Assembly (NCBI GenBank): GCA_030847615.1
Contig: JAUMIR010000005.1
Span: 211,032,645 to 211,096,644 of the forward strand
Reading direction: 5' to 3'
Origin: Gambelia wislizenii
Lineage: Eukaryota; Chordata; Lepidosauria; Squamata; Crotaphytidae
DNA length: 64,000 bases
Below are positions 52,401-57,552 of this stretch, piece after piece. The first letter of the stretch is position 1. Every line of letters starts with the position of its first letter. The notes below the pieces were generated by a model. That model ran no database searches. It was not told the origin of the DNA and was given only the letters and a program-made list of their open reading frames with translations. The position numbers were made by a program, and so were the translations under genes.

Positions 52401-53096
52401 AAAAGTTTAAATGGCTAAAATTATACACTTTTGATGAAAGAGAAATACAGAAAACTACAGAGCTACATCTGTCAAAAGTATCCAAATTTGCGCTGTATAA
52501 CCTGATGAGTGGAATGAAAATAGAGTGCTTGAGCTTTGCTTTTTTTTTTTTTTGAAACCTTTCTTGTTATAGTTAACTTTCCTGCAGTCATCTTTTCTGT
52601 TGTTTTGAATTATCATTTTCCCTTTATTTCTGTGCTGTTTTGGTAGTATCGAATACTGAATAACTCTGAAAACTGAAATCATCCATCCATGCTGTTAATA
52701 CAGTTTACTATATTATAGTTTACTATAAAATCAGGACATGCATATTCCAACTTATTTGTGAAAGCACAGGGTGGGCTGGTTTGATGTGCTGTCAAAAGAG
52801 CAGAATAGAATATTTTCTCTTCCTACCACTACCCCTCTCCCCACAAAAATATAAAAAGCTCAGTACTATTTTTGGGAGGTACCATAGGTACACAACAACT
52901 GATTGCAAAACATGCAGTTTTGACTTACCTGTGCCTGATCAACAGACAGATTTTCATCATAGTCATATAGGTTATCCAGATCTTCCAAAGCAATATCATA
53001 TGCTTCAGAGTCATAATTTATAGAACTCATTGTAGGAGCAGCCAAAATGGCATCAAAAATAAAAATTCCCATGAAAATATTTGCAAAGGGCTTCAT
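7218..53096 (-). CDS. EPYC: Epiphycan (class III small leucine-rich proteoglycan), six coding exons
   Basis: Spliced CDS on the minus strand: 52929-53096, 20729-20882, 15324-15482, 14864-15066, 14019-14114, 7218-7388. The total is 951 nt, giving 316 residues plus a TAA stop; human epiphycan is about 322. All introns have GT-AG ends and all junction phases agree, so the frame is open throughout. Residues 1-20 form a signal peptide ending near ILAA/PT. The N-terminal region is acidic and tyrosine-rich. The N-terminal cysteine cluster C112, C115, C117, C124 follows C-x2-C-x-C-x6-C, the class III SLRP spacing shared with OPTC and OGN. Leucine-rich repeats run from about residue 125 to 290. C273 and C306 are the C-terminal pair, and N296 lies in an N-L-S sequon. 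Family knowledge: a secreted extracellular matrix proteoglycan of growth-plate cartilage and inner ear. In other amniotes it lies beside KERA, LUM and DCN; none of these is in the window. No frame damage is seen, so the gene is probably functional. Confidence 0.96.
7617..7795. repeat. GC-rich minisatellite, unit about 60 bp, 3 copies
   Basis: Three copies of a unit with CCCCAGGCCTTCA, GGCCTTCGGAGG and CCCCATGGTCGCCTCCCCAGCC, starting near 7618, 7695 and 7755. The region ends at about 7880 with gttcgcgaatgtggaggggcaactgta, which looks like a transposon terminus, so the array probably sits inside a DNA element. Open frames in several phases are repeat artefacts. Confidence 0.75.
9143..10330 (-). 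mobile_element. SINE tail inserted in the BovB copy, itself split
   Basis: The segments atagcaataccacttctatttctatactgcttatcagtg (to 9190) and gcttatcagtgccaaagcactccctaagaggtttacatgttagctgattgccccc (from 10265) together match the reversed 3' part of a Sauria-type SINE. They are separated by a 1,074 bp insertion. Confidence 0.6.
9191..10264. mobile_element. GC-rich 1,074 bp insertion of unknown class with 20 bp target-site duplication
   Basis: It is flanked by direct repeats TTCTATACTGCTTATCAGTG (9171-9190) and the same with one mismatch (10265-10284). The left half (9191-9660) is a GC-rich array of degenerate units containing gggatccaggc, ggggtcagggccg and caagcgcgccc. The right half is AT-richer with aacaaagg runs, then a C-rich segment and a G run near 10250. 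Open frames on both strands arise from the repeats. The long duplication suggests target-primed insertion rather than a cut-and-paste transposon. Confidence 0.6.
11597..11626. repeat. (CT)n microsatellite
   Basis: A CT dinucleotide run of about 28 bp, which appears as RERERERER in the antisense frame of the BovB N-terminus. Confidence 0.95.
12078..12606 (+). mobile_element. 529 bp insertion with hammerhead motif, probably Penelope-like derivative
   Basis: It is flanked by a perfect 15 bp target-site duplication CTAGTCTCTGTAGCA (12063-12077 and 12607-12621) inside the CR1. It contains (TA)n at 12177-12199, a hammerhead ribozyme motif at 12210-12249, then an AT-rich region with an internal duplication: tagcatttgcatacttttcagtggggtat near 12290 and tagcatttgtaaactttctagtggggtat near 12420. 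No coding sequence remains. Hammerheads of this minimal form are known from Penelope-like retroelements; the class assignment is inference. Confidence 0.6.
12210..12249 (+). ncRNA. Hammerhead ribozyme motif (minimal, type I topology)
   Basis: The order of conserved parts matches a hammerhead. Stem I 5' strand AGGCCA (12210-12215), core CTGAGGA (12216-12222), an A, stem II GAC/GTC closing loop TGTT (12224-12233), core GAA, two-pair stem III AC/GT with a GC loop (12237-12242), cleavage-site C at 12243, then stem I 3' strand TGGCCT (12244-12249), fully complementary to the 5' strand. Position 7 of the core is G rather than the common U, which is tolerated. The very short stem III implies low activity as a monomer; such forms are known to work as dimers. 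Confidence 0.7.
14019..14114 (-). CDS. EPYC: EPYC exon 6: leucine-rich repeat
   Basis: 96 nt, phase 0 at both ends. The acceptor is ttttcttcag before 14114 and the donor is CTTCAG/GTGGGC after 14019. It encodes residues 229-260 ([19 protein letters not shown], then [13 protein letters not shown]), one LRR unit and the start of the next. Confidence 0.95.
14115..14863 (-). other. EPYC intron 5
   Basis: 749 bp. It contains one hAT-like TIR element (14615-14750); the rest shows no recognisable feature. Confidence 0.9.
14615..14750. mobile_element. hAT-like TIR element
   Basis: The ends CAGTGTTTCCCAAACTTTG and CAAAGTCTGGGCATCACTG are imperfect inverted repeats. An internal palindrome pairs cttcatctcccagaattc with the tctgggagatgaagt side. 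Flanking 8-mers (ttccaa/ctacaa region) are only loosely similar. Confidence 0.6.
14864..15066 (-). CDS. EPYC: EPYC exon 5: central leucine-rich repeats
   Basis: 203 nt. The acceptor is ctgactag before 15066 and the donor is TTTAAA/GTGAGT after 14864. It encodes residues 161-228, including [37 protein letters not shown] and [20 protein letters not shown], close to the human epiphycan repeats. An open frame continues a short way into the intron, but the donor and the next exon fix the end. Only 257 bp separate it from exon 4. Confidence 0.96.
15324..15482 (-). CDS. EPYC: EPYC exon 4: cysteine cluster and first LRR
   Basis: 159 nt. The acceptor is ttttttag before 15482 and the donor is CTAA/GTATGG after 15324. 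It encodes the end of codon 108 through the first base of codon 161. It carries the four-cysteine cap ([14 protein letters not shown]), then [16 protein letters not shown] and the first leucine-rich repeat ([19 protein letters not shown]). The spacing of the cysteines identifies the class III subfamily. Confidence 0.95.
   Translation of the reverse strand, partial: AFQLVFSVPVWVLLCTVMIVNLKLFHPCPRKPPIFTPAIIESKRSTGMTLLT
16967..17144. mobile_element. hAT MITE with 8 bp target-site duplication
   Basis: TIRs CAGTGTTTCTCAACC and its near complement ending GGTTGAAAAAGGCTG, flanked by a perfect 8 bp duplication CCTTAGAC (16959-16966 and 17145-17152). 178 bp, non-coding. The 8 bp duplication and CAG-type ends are standard for hAT. 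Confidence 0.85.
18182..18252 (+). mobile_element. CR1 3' tip
   Basis: Matches the terminal 70 bp of CR1 (tgcatggcagggggctggac ... actctaagattctgttattcta). Confidence 0.75.
18267..18503 (-). mobile_element. tRNA-derived CORE-type SINE
   Basis: The reverse complement carries the CORE segment (actgagtgaccttgggcaagtcac) and tail (gacttgaaggcacaaaacaacagc) seen in the plus-strand copies at 23.4 and 33.1 kb. The tRNA-like head is at the right end. Confidence 0.8.
19140..19690 (-). mobile_element. LINE 3' end with zinc-finger-like C-terminus (copy 1)
   Basis: Open on the minus strand at 19199-19690. [75 protein letters not shown], then [10 protein letters not shown] and a C-terminal [21 protein letters not shown] finger (C-x2-C ... 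H-x3-C), stop, and 3' tail GCGAAGAAAAGCCAGAGAG running into (GA)n. The upstream RT is missing. The protein type is the C-terminal domain of a non-LTR retrotransposon; I cannot fix the clade. Other copies: 32434-33037, 39498-40145, 49747-50395, and a tip at 26372-26418. Confidence 0.8.
20409..20482 (-). mobile_element. CR1 3' tip
   Basis: CATAGAATCATAGAATCATA followed by gcagagttggaagagaccacgagggccatccagtccaaccccc, the reversed CR1 end. Confidence 0.9.
20729..20882 (-). CDS. EPYC: EPYC exon 3: acidic linker
   Basis: 154 nt, entering in phase 0 after ctatctag and leaving in phase 1 at GAAG/GTTTGT. It encodes residues 57-107 plus the first base of codon 108: IEIGTVLPS, then a Pro/Ser stretch, an EDNEEEAS acidic run, and the diagnostic [14 protein letters not shown] and GVLGPHTHE segments of epiphycan. 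The acidic run is shorter than in the mammalian protein as I recall it, which accounts for most of the length difference. The exon has no Ser-Gly dipeptide, the usual glycosaminoglycan attachment core. Confidence 0.93.
21460..22228 (+). mobile_element. Terminal piece of a tyrosine-recombinase retroelement, with promoter
   Basis: From about 21785 (ggcagatgtcatgggtc) to 22228 it matches the minus-strand sequence at 59489-59942, including (CAAGTT)n runs and TTGTTTTCAGGGGAGGAGAG. At 59-60 kb the same block lies just downstream of a tyrosine-recombinase relic. The 5' part here is GC- and CpG-rich with promoter elements. The open frame from 21831 to 22133 (Ser-rich, then [19 protein letters not shown]) is shared with the other copy but has no known domain. 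Likely a DIRS/Ngaro-type terminal repeat; class is inference. Confidence 0.6.
21555..21700 (+). promoter_or_regulatory. CpG-rich core promoter inside the retroelement
   Basis: Two CCAAT boxes in opposite orientation (CCAATCGG at about 21567 and CGATTGGC at about 21593), GC boxes (GGGGCGG at about 21546 and 21616), a TGATGTCA CRE-like site (21652-21659) and GATATAAGG TATA box (21678-21686), in the normal order for a strong Pol II promoter reading plus, antisense to EPYC. Confidence 0.6.
22276..22890 (+). repeat. Unclassified repeat family A, copy 2
   Basis: Shares TCTAGACAGTGAAAATAATC, TTTTGTCCC, CATTACTGCTCATTGGACA, CATGCACAGGGGGCAG and CACAGCAAAAAAG-type blocks in order with 4132-4640. Confidence 0.6.
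23427..23652 (+). mobile_element. tRNA-derived CORE-type SINE
   Basis: The head is GTAGTGGTGTGAGTGTTGGA with a B-box-like gatttgaatccc, then CORE actgggtgaccttgtggaagtcacactctctcagcctc, ending ataagtcagaaatgatttaaaaggcacacaacaa. Nearly full length. Confidence 0.85.
24394..24445. repeat. (TTTTA)n/(TTTA)n microsatellite
   Basis: TTTTA units followed by seven or more TTTA units. Confidence 0.95.
26200..26231. repeat. (AAT)n microsatellite
   Basis: About ten AAT units. Confidence 0.95.
26372..26418 (-). mobile_element. LINE 3' tip with (GA)n tail
   Basis: (CT)n followed by CTGGCTTTTCTTCACAAACG, the same junction as the longer LINE copies; only the last few tens of bases are present. Confidence 0.75.
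26425..26990 (-). repeat. Unclassified repeat family A, copy 3
   Basis: In reverse orientation, blocks equivalent to CCATCTTGATTTGCAGGCAT, gaccaatcagttttccacttc, GGAATGCACATTCCCCATGG and the terminal GTTTGTCTATATGGCAAAAA are found. Confidence 0.5.
28175..28285 (-). mobile_element. SINE/LINE tail fragment
   Basis: aatcaaagtttattttattttattttacttactgtatatcctgtctttctcccaatatggagccaaaggtggctaacaa resembles the reversed tail shared by lizard SINEs. Confidence 0.4.
30901..31138. mobile_element. TIR element (ACAGYAGGACCCC ends)
   Basis: The left end ACAGCAGGACCCCCGTATCCA pairs imperfectly with the right end TGGATAAGAGGGGTCTACTGT. Non-coding interior. A related terminus may occur at 57553-58085. Confidence 0.6.
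31250..31868 (+). mobile_element. CR1 LINE, 5'-truncated
   Basis: The C-terminal RT region [20 protein letters not shown], a deletion, then [18 protein letters not shown] and [18 protein letters not shown], ending in CR1 3' sequence cagccctatgattcta. Frameshifts at about 31440 and 31530. Confidence 0.9.
31978..32316. mobile_element. hAT element, non-autonomous
   Basis: TIRs CAGTGGTTCTTAACTTGGGG and its complement ending TTAAGAACCACTG, interior 339 bp. The flanking octamers CTCTAGCC and CTCTAAGC(C) are near-identical and fit a decayed 8 bp duplication. Confidence 0.8.
32434..33037 (-). mobile_element. Internally deleted LINE derivative with 17 bp target-site duplication
   Basis: It is flanked by perfect 17 bp direct repeats ATATTCTTTATATTCTT (32417-32433 and 33038-33054). 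On the minus strand it starts CCTCTCCATTGACGCCCC, runs about 400 bp of GC-rich non-coding leader, then jumps into the LINE C-terminus at [20 protein letters not shown] with the intact [20 protein letters not shown] finger and the GCGAAGAAAAGCCAGAGA tail. The whole RT is absent. The clean duplication shows this 604 bp unit inserted as it stands, so it was mobile in trans. Confidence 0.75.
33066..33292 (+). mobile_element. tRNA-derived CORE-type SINE
   Basis: Head with GGTTTGAATCC B box, CORE actgggtgaccttgggcaagtcacactctctcagcctc, tail agtcagaaatgacttgaaggcacataggcaaacacac. Confidence 0.85.
33345..33556. repeat. Polypurine then polypyrimidine tract
   Basis: Plus-strand purine run (GGGAA/GGGGA)n then (GAAA)n at about 33345-33469, followed after about 25 bp by (TCCC)n, C8, (CT)n and (CA)n at 33493-33556. 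The open frames rich in GREG or SLPP are artefacts. Confidence 0.9.
34111..34392 (+). mobile_element. Sauria-like tRNA-derived SINE
   Basis: The head GGAGCCCTTGTGGCACAGTG GTTAAATGCC carries the Pol III A box, and GTTCAATTCC the B box. Then ccttccatcctttcgtaggttggtaaaatgagtacccagcttg and a tail ending in AACTAACT repeats. The body and tail match the BovB-linked Sauria SINE group. Confidence 0.8.
34400..35160. other. GC-rich unclassified stretch
   Basis: Moderately GC-rich DNA with short open frames on both strands but no recognisable protein. The segment aatggttttacgtatccacagaa ... cagatacgggggtcatactgtaca near 35080-35147 resembles the end of a decayed TIR element. Confidence 0.35.
35163..35295 (+). 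mobile_element. SINE 3' part
   Basis: gtttgcaagactgagcagggcagttgaggat ... acttgatggcaaacaagaacaagaagaac looks like a SINE body and tail with AAGAAC repeats. Confidence 0.4.
37149..39068 (-). mobile_element. CR1 LINE, RT half, carrying a palindromic insert
   Basis: The 3' end ATAGAATCATAGAGTTGGAGG is at 37151. Reading upstream on the minus strand: [20 protein letters not shown], a run around [28 protein letters not shown] and FADDTTLRG at 37850-38180, then [22 protein letters not shown] and an upstream part to about 39068. Interrupted by frameshifts and by the 38419-38630 element. Probably the least truncated CR1 here. Confidence 0.93.
38419..38630. mobile_element. Near-perfect palindromic MITE, TAA target-site duplication, Harbinger-like
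   Basis: 212 bp made of two inverted arms of about 100 bp. The TIR begins GGACTTTTTCGGACAAGCTA and the arms match along almost their whole length; the main difference is a 5 bp insertion in the right arm (GCGAGGCTGC against GCTGC). The centre is near CTGCGGTACCGGCAG. It is flanked by TAA (38416-38418, 38631-38633), the typical PIF/Harbinger 3 bp duplication, and it splits the CR1 reading at a point where the flanks rejoin normally. Confidence 0.85.
39498..40145 (-). mobile_element. LINE 3' end with zinc-finger-like C-terminus (copy 3)
   Basis: Minus-strand reading from 40145: [64 protein letters not shown], then a frameshifted C-terminal part and the (GA)n tail at 39498-39508. It extends further 5' than copy 1. 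Confidence 0.8.
40399..40429. repeat. (TCA)n microsatellite
   Basis: About ten ATC units; similar shorter runs occur at 2590-2617. Confidence 0.95.
42385..42815. repeat. C-rich repeat element with (CA)n start
   Basis: Begins near actagctctatacccagta, passes through a C-rich, CA-rich body (42430-42640) and ends acatacccaagagaattatatagagaga. The same ends border the 56.2-57.0 kb element. Open frames here are low-complexity. Confidence 0.45.
43903..44037 (+). mobile_element. CORE-type SINE, 3'-truncated
   Basis: tRNA-like head GCCAGAATGGTGTAGTGCTT with GGTTCAAATCC B box, then CORE actggatgaccttggggaagtcac; it ends after cagcctcagaaaaccccatg. Confidence 0.85.
44330..45055. repeat. Three tandem hairpin-forming units of about 254 bp
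   Basis: Units start near 44350, 44604 and 44857. Each has CTGCTGAGGGCAGAACAGG-type sequence, gtgatcaacaaggaggtg, its near complement ctccttgttgatcac, then ccctgttctgccctcagcag and ggcaggctttccatg. Each unit is thus an inverted repeat of about 60 bp arms. Numerous open frames on both strands are by-products. Confidence 0.75.
45689..45714. repeat. (AAAC)n microsatellite
   Basis: Six AAAC units. Confidence 0.95.
45721..47028 (-). repeat. Unclassified repeat family A, copy 4, split by a TIR element
   Basis: The right end (gagctcatctagacaaaagatattcccctcacattccttgagg) is the reverse of the family A start. The left part carries gaccaatcatgttttgacttcc and gattgttcaaatgggctat blocks. The two parts are separated by 46223-46909. 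Boundaries approximate. Confidence 0.45.
46223..46909. mobile_element. TIR element enclosing a gag-like relic
   Basis: Inverted ends AAGTACCGTATATTCCGGCG and (reversed) AAGTACCGTATATTGCTGCA, each followed by a TAAGACGAC-like block. Inside, on the plus strand from 46372, is a decayed frame [20 protein letters not shown], then after a frame change [19 protein letters not shown], which resembles the UBN2/gag domain of Copia-type retrotransposons. A 16 bp tandem duplication (atgagcacattaatga) interrupts it, and cattctcacagcagg occurs twice (about 46739 and 46799). No zinc knuckle is seen. Confidence 0.5.
49544..49683 (-). mobile_element. CR1 3' end
   Basis: GAATCATAGAACCATAGATT TGGAAGAGACC and the reversed CR1 tail as far as cctatgttttaaaaacctccagagaatgagact. 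Confidence 0.9.
49747..50395 (-). mobile_element. LINE 3' end with zinc-finger-like C-terminus (copy 4)
   Basis: Minus strand: [77 protein letters not shown], frameshift, then the finger region and tail. The (GA)n tail is short here (ctctctccctggctttt). Confidence 0.8.
50996..51474 (+). mobile_element. CR1 LINE, 5'-truncated
   Basis: [10 protein letters not shown] region, then [20 protein letters not shown] and [20 protein letters not shown] in frame to [12 protein letters not shown], ending ctctacaattctatgattct. Confidence 0.92.
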
Positions 53097-53110
53097 TCTT
53101 CAATACTTTT
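52929..53110 (-). CDS. EPYC: EPYC exon 2: part of 5' UTR, start codon, signal peptide
   Basis: The acceptor is a pyrimidine tract ending in ctag, with exon sequence from 53110. The ATG is at 53094-53096 and the donor is CAG/GTAAGT after 52929 (phase 0). It encodes residues 1-56: a hydrophobic signal peptide ([20 protein letters not shown]), then an Asp/Tyr-rich stretch containing [10 protein letters not shown] and [12 protein letters not shown]. That stretch is highly characteristic of epiphycan and a likely tyrosine-sulfation region. The start choice is supported by the signal peptide beginning at this Met and by 14 nt of 5' UTR between acceptor and ATG, implying a separate upstream non-coding exon. 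Confidence 0.95.
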
Positions 53111-55460
53111 CTAGAGGAAAAAAGCAGAACAGTGATGATTAAAACTTGCAAATACTTCATCAAATACTGGACTTGTACTATCTTGAGCAACATTAACTAG
53201 AATTCTGATGAGCAAAGAGATTTTATAGCTCCCTGTACATAGGGAAATTAATTAGTTACATAAATTGAGATTAAAGCTAGAAGGGCAAAATTTTATTTTC
53301 ATTATATATGTTGTATTTAAGCATACATAAGTGTGAGTAATAGGAGGAACAGATTCACATTTGTGCTCCAGTTCTCTGCCAGTTGTAGTCTGTAGAGAGC
53401 ATTGTCTACTGAAGTAACAGGTTACAGCTTTTATGGAGTGGTCATATGTTATTGTCCACACCAGGACAATTTCTGGAAGTCTATGTTGAGCATTCACCTC
53501 CTTCTAGCAATCATCACATTGTTCATTGCCTAAGAAGACCACTGAATGGTTGCCCTATCCACCTCCCTCTCACCTTGGAAGACTTGACACTGATTAAAGA
53601 TATGGCCTCTACTGATAGCAGTTGCTGCTTTATAATATCATATGCTTTCATGATAGAGCCCCTCCCCCATGCATCCAGATATAAATTTACTGCAGAGAAT
53701 GACTAGGTTAAACAGGAGTAACTGGTGTATATGTTCTGGATTAAGCTACAGGATTTCTGGGAGATATGCTGCACAAGAACTCACCTAGCATGTCTACTTA
53801 AGTGGCTTGCTCTGTGTGCATGATGCTCCACTGTAGGGGCCAATGACAATGTGAATTAACCTCATAAAGGAAATTCTTTTGAGCTCATGCAGCCTCTATA
53901 CACTATACTTGACATGTTAGGTTGGTGTAGGTTGTGTCTATAATTTTTACTTCTTCCCATGGAAATCTAATTTTTTTATCCTTGAGTATGAAATCAGTGG
54001 GGGGTGCTGGGTGTAACTCATGTGTTTTTTAAAAATGGGAATAAAGTACAAATGCCTTTTTTATTTCATAACTGTTGATTAGGGCATGTGGTCTGGGCGA
54101 AAAAGTCATCCATACTGAAGCTACCCATTCCAAAATATAAATATTCTCATGGAAAATTCAATTTTCAGTTATTAATACATCACTATTTGCATACAACATA
54201 CATTGAATAGTAGAGGTACCAGTAAGGGTGTAAATATTAATACAAATCTACTGCATTGAAACTTGAGGATTTCACATATGAGCTTTTATTTATTTATTTC
54301 TAAGTTGTGCTTAAAAAGCAGCACACAGTCTATAATATTAGAAATTCATGAGAGGCTTTCTTTTTTTTTCCTGGTTGCCTAGACTCAAACAAACTGATAT
54401 TAAGCCTCTTGAAAGAAGGCCTTTGTGAAGCAGGTTTACACATGAAGGCATGAAATTCCAATGGGAATAGTGAACAGCACAAGCCACTCATTTTTCTCTT
54501 GTGTTTTTTTTTTTAATTTCATTTTTTAAAAAACTAGCTAGTAAACAGACTGTACAGCAGCTGAGTTTCTATGCCTTTAACCAAGGGTCAATTGTATTGC
54601 ACTCTTCAGCAGTGATTTATTTACTAAATGCTGGTTTTGCCTAAAAGAATTACTGGTATGTTCTGTCATGTTGATAAAGTAGTGTATAGACCTCTCAACA
54701 GCTGAGAAACAGAATTTTCTTTGGGAACAACAGCAAAATTGTTTTCTTGGTTATATTTTCTCTTTTTACTTATCATTGAAAAAATATTAATTAAGCCCTA
54801 GGAAAAAACACTGAAGACAAATCTGAGACTACCTCTCCTCCAGATCCAAATCCACCACACTACCCACTAAATTACAGTGTCTTTGTCTTTTTTTTTCTTG
54901 CTTTTTTAAAAAATAAGGGCATGGGTGTAACTGGTAGAAGAGAATATTATGATTAATTTATCATTAATTAATTAGTAATTTATTTTTCAGATTATTTTAT
55001 CAATACACTGATAAACTGAAAGGTATTCTGAAAATTATTTGATATTGTGATAGCATTCCTGGTTGGTAAAGACTTCACTAAGCAATGTGTGTGTGTTTAA
55101 ATATTATTATATGCCACACACCCACAAAAATAAACAGACGCACAGTTATGCACACTTGTAAACCTGACTGGTCTGCCTAACCTGACTGAAATCTGTTCAT
55201 GTCTGTAGTTCTTTTAGAAGCAAAACACTGGAACATACTGTAATTATACTGGCATCTACAAGAGCTGTCAAATATTATGATGTAAATTATATATTTCTCA
55301 TAGGAAGGCACTAAAAACTAAGTAAAAAGCAAATATCAAAAAGTTAATATCCATCATGACAATTCTTGTCAAAATATTAAAATATGCATACCTTTATACA
55401 TAAGTTTTTTTTAAAAAAAATTTGGTTTACTAATAAAGAAAAAAGAAGCAGAAAACGTAC
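53111..55460. other. Upstream region / probable EPYC intron 1
   Basis: AT-rich, with short (TTTA) and A/T runs and no recognised coding sequence or complete repeat. If the exon 1 candidate is right, this is intron 1. Confidence 0.4.
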
Positions 55461-55535
55461 CTTTGGCTCTTGCTTTCTTAAATGGCACAGAGTTACTCTG
55501 AATACACAGTCTGTGGTTTTTAGCCGAACCAATGG
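55461..55535 (-). promoter_or_regulatory. EPYC: Candidate non-coding exon 1 and core promoter of EPYC
   Basis: On the minus strand a good splice donor (CCAAAG/GTACGT) ends at 55461. Just upstream lie a TATA-like GCTAAAAACC (about 55515-55524) and an ATTGG (inverted CCAAT) box (about 55528-55532). It sits 2.35 kb upstream of exon 2, which needs a 5' non-coding exon. This rests on position and motifs only; transcription start and exon length are not visible. Confidence 0.3.
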
Positions 55536-55539
55536 CAGT

Positions 55540-56185
55540 GGGGTGCCGGGTTTGCAGGAGGGTGGTACAGGAAGTGTTAATCCTGAGAATTTTCTTAATG
55601 CTTATACACATTCATATCACATCTTCTGAAAGAAATTAGGATGCCAGAAAAAGTATTGTAACTGACTACAGTTCCTTTTGAAGTGAGAGGGTGTATTTTA
55701 AAGTCCAATAATTCATTCATTGTTATCATTGTCCCAAAAAATAAACAAAAAGTTTTATTCTATGTCTTATAAATAAAGGAGGAAAGTCTAAACTTAGCTA
55801 CAAAGTTATTGCCTACAAAGAGACTGTTTTAATATTTATGTATTGTTTATTGCTATTTTATCATTTTATCCTGTCATTTGGACTTTTAGTGGGCAAAGTA
55901 CTTTACAGTAATGATCTCATCCGTCTTTACCAAAAACTGGAGCAATATATTGCTATTAGGCATATGAAAAAAAAGAGAGATGAGAGAAAATACAGTAATT
56001 TGCTCAAGGCCATCCAAAGAGCTCACAGCCAAGTCATTTGACCCAATTATCTCCAAGTGAAAACACTGAGTTGAGTTATTTCTAATGATCAGAAGGATTT
56101 TCTTCTCCAATAATTATTATGATAAATGCTTCCTGATAGATTGCATTCCAAATGGTTTTGAATTTACTGTTGATTACTTTTAGCT
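55540..56185. other. Unannotated stretch upstream of EPYC
   Basis: No gene or repeat recognised. If EPYC starts near 55.5 kb, proximal regulatory DNA would be expected here. Confidence 0.35.
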
Positions 56186-57020
56186 AGCTATACCCAGCAT
56201 AACATATGCCATTATCTACATATATGAAACATTTCGGTATGTTTCTATTCCTGCTCTTCTGATTGGCCACTTAGGAAACATGTCAAGAGATTGATCATTT
56301 GACACATAAATATATAACCTTTCAAATCAACTATAATGGCTAGTTTTATGCTGAGAGCCCCTCTGCCGCCACCATGCAACTGTATACACACACACACACA
56401 CACACACACACCATACTACACACACACCATGTGTGCCAGGACACGAGAGCCCCCCTGCCACTGCCATGCAATTGCACAAACACACAATCAACCCATACTA
56501 CATACACACACACACCATGCATACCAGGATGTGAGAGCCCCTCTGCTGCTGCAATGCACAAACACCCCCCACTCTACATACATACACCCCACACTACACA
56601 CATACCACATTACAACACCCCCACACCCCCATGCCACTATACTGAAGCACAGAAGGCCCAAGACCTAGCTATAGACAGCACAGAAGGCCCAGGGTGCAGC
56701 TATGGACAACACAGAAGGCCCAAGGAGTATCTACAGACAGCACAAAAGGCTCAAGGCGCAGCTATAGACAGTGCTGAAGGTCCAAGGCCCAAGGCGCAGC
56801 TACAGACAGCATAAAAGACTGTGTTGTGATGGCTAAGACTGAGGGCTGAATGCTGCTCTTAAAGAGCAGTTTCCCTGGCTGCTTCAGGTGTGCTGCATGA
56901 CTGCAGATGGCTGCACCTGATACCTTGGCCCTGGTTATTCCAAGACTCCCACAGCAACATACCCAAGAGAATTATTTATATATAGGTAGGTAGGTAGGTA
57001 GGTAGATAGATAGATAGCAA
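56186..57020. repeat. Repeat element with (CA)n and two minisatellites
   Basis: Begins near ctagctatacccagc and ends acatacccaagagaattattt then (GGTA)n(GATA)n at 56985-57017. It contains (CA)n at 56382-56411, about three degenerate units of roughly 90 bp with gagagcccctctgc (56355, 56445, 56533), and the 31 bp array listed separately. Shared ends with 42385-42815. Confidence 0.5.
56648..56812. repeat. 31 bp minisatellite, about 5 copies
   Basis: Unit cacagaaggcccaag followed by a variable triplet region and agctatagacag; four regular 31 bp units and one expanded unit. Confidence 0.85.
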
Positions 57021-57552
57021 ATTTTTTTAGAAATGGTAATTACTGGGTTTCTTACCCTTTTTACATTTTAGTTCTTGTGTACCTCTTCACAAACTTCTTG
57101 TATGAAAAGAACCATCTTGTAGTCCCAGTATTTACTGTTGGTAAGCATGTTTAGCCTTTCCCCCCCAAGGATTTTTCTCACTTTCATGTCAGTGGGACAG
57201 TAAATCCATTTTGGATTTAGCTCAAACTTTAAATAAGCTATCCATGGTGCTGAACAGTATCCCCCAAACTGATTTAGCACTTTGAATAGCATCTTTACAG
57301 TCCAGACTAAAGCCCAGAGTGGATTCATTGACTCAATGAGCCACTAGCCTCACAACAGCTCTCTCAGGAAACTTGCATCTTCCCTTTCTGGCACAAGCCA
57401 ACAATTCAAAGAGGCTCTCCATTGGAGGAAAAATCATTTCCCTCCTCCACCTCTGATAGACCTCTTATTCCATATATCTTTACCTATGGCCAACAACATA
57501 TGATTTAAGGAAATAGTGCAGATAGAAACTAATTTGGGGTATATTACAGTAG

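Larger units (their letters stand above)
20883..52928 (-). other. EPYC intron 2
   Basis: A 32 kb intron between the signal-peptide exon and the acidic-linker exon. Its repeats are listed separately. Stretches with nothing recognised are 23656-24395, 24450-26195, 27000-28170, 29700-30780, 35420-37140, 40430-42380 (except weak unclassified repeat similarity near 41.2-41.4 kb), 42960-43890, 47040-49540 and 51480-52900. These are AT-rich and free of credible coding sequence. 28900-29660 is more GC-rich, looks repeat-derived and is unclassified. Confidence 0.8.

Noticed and set aside
56336..56814. His/Thr-rich protein
   Set aside because: Low-complexity translation of (CA)n and a 31 bp minisatellite.
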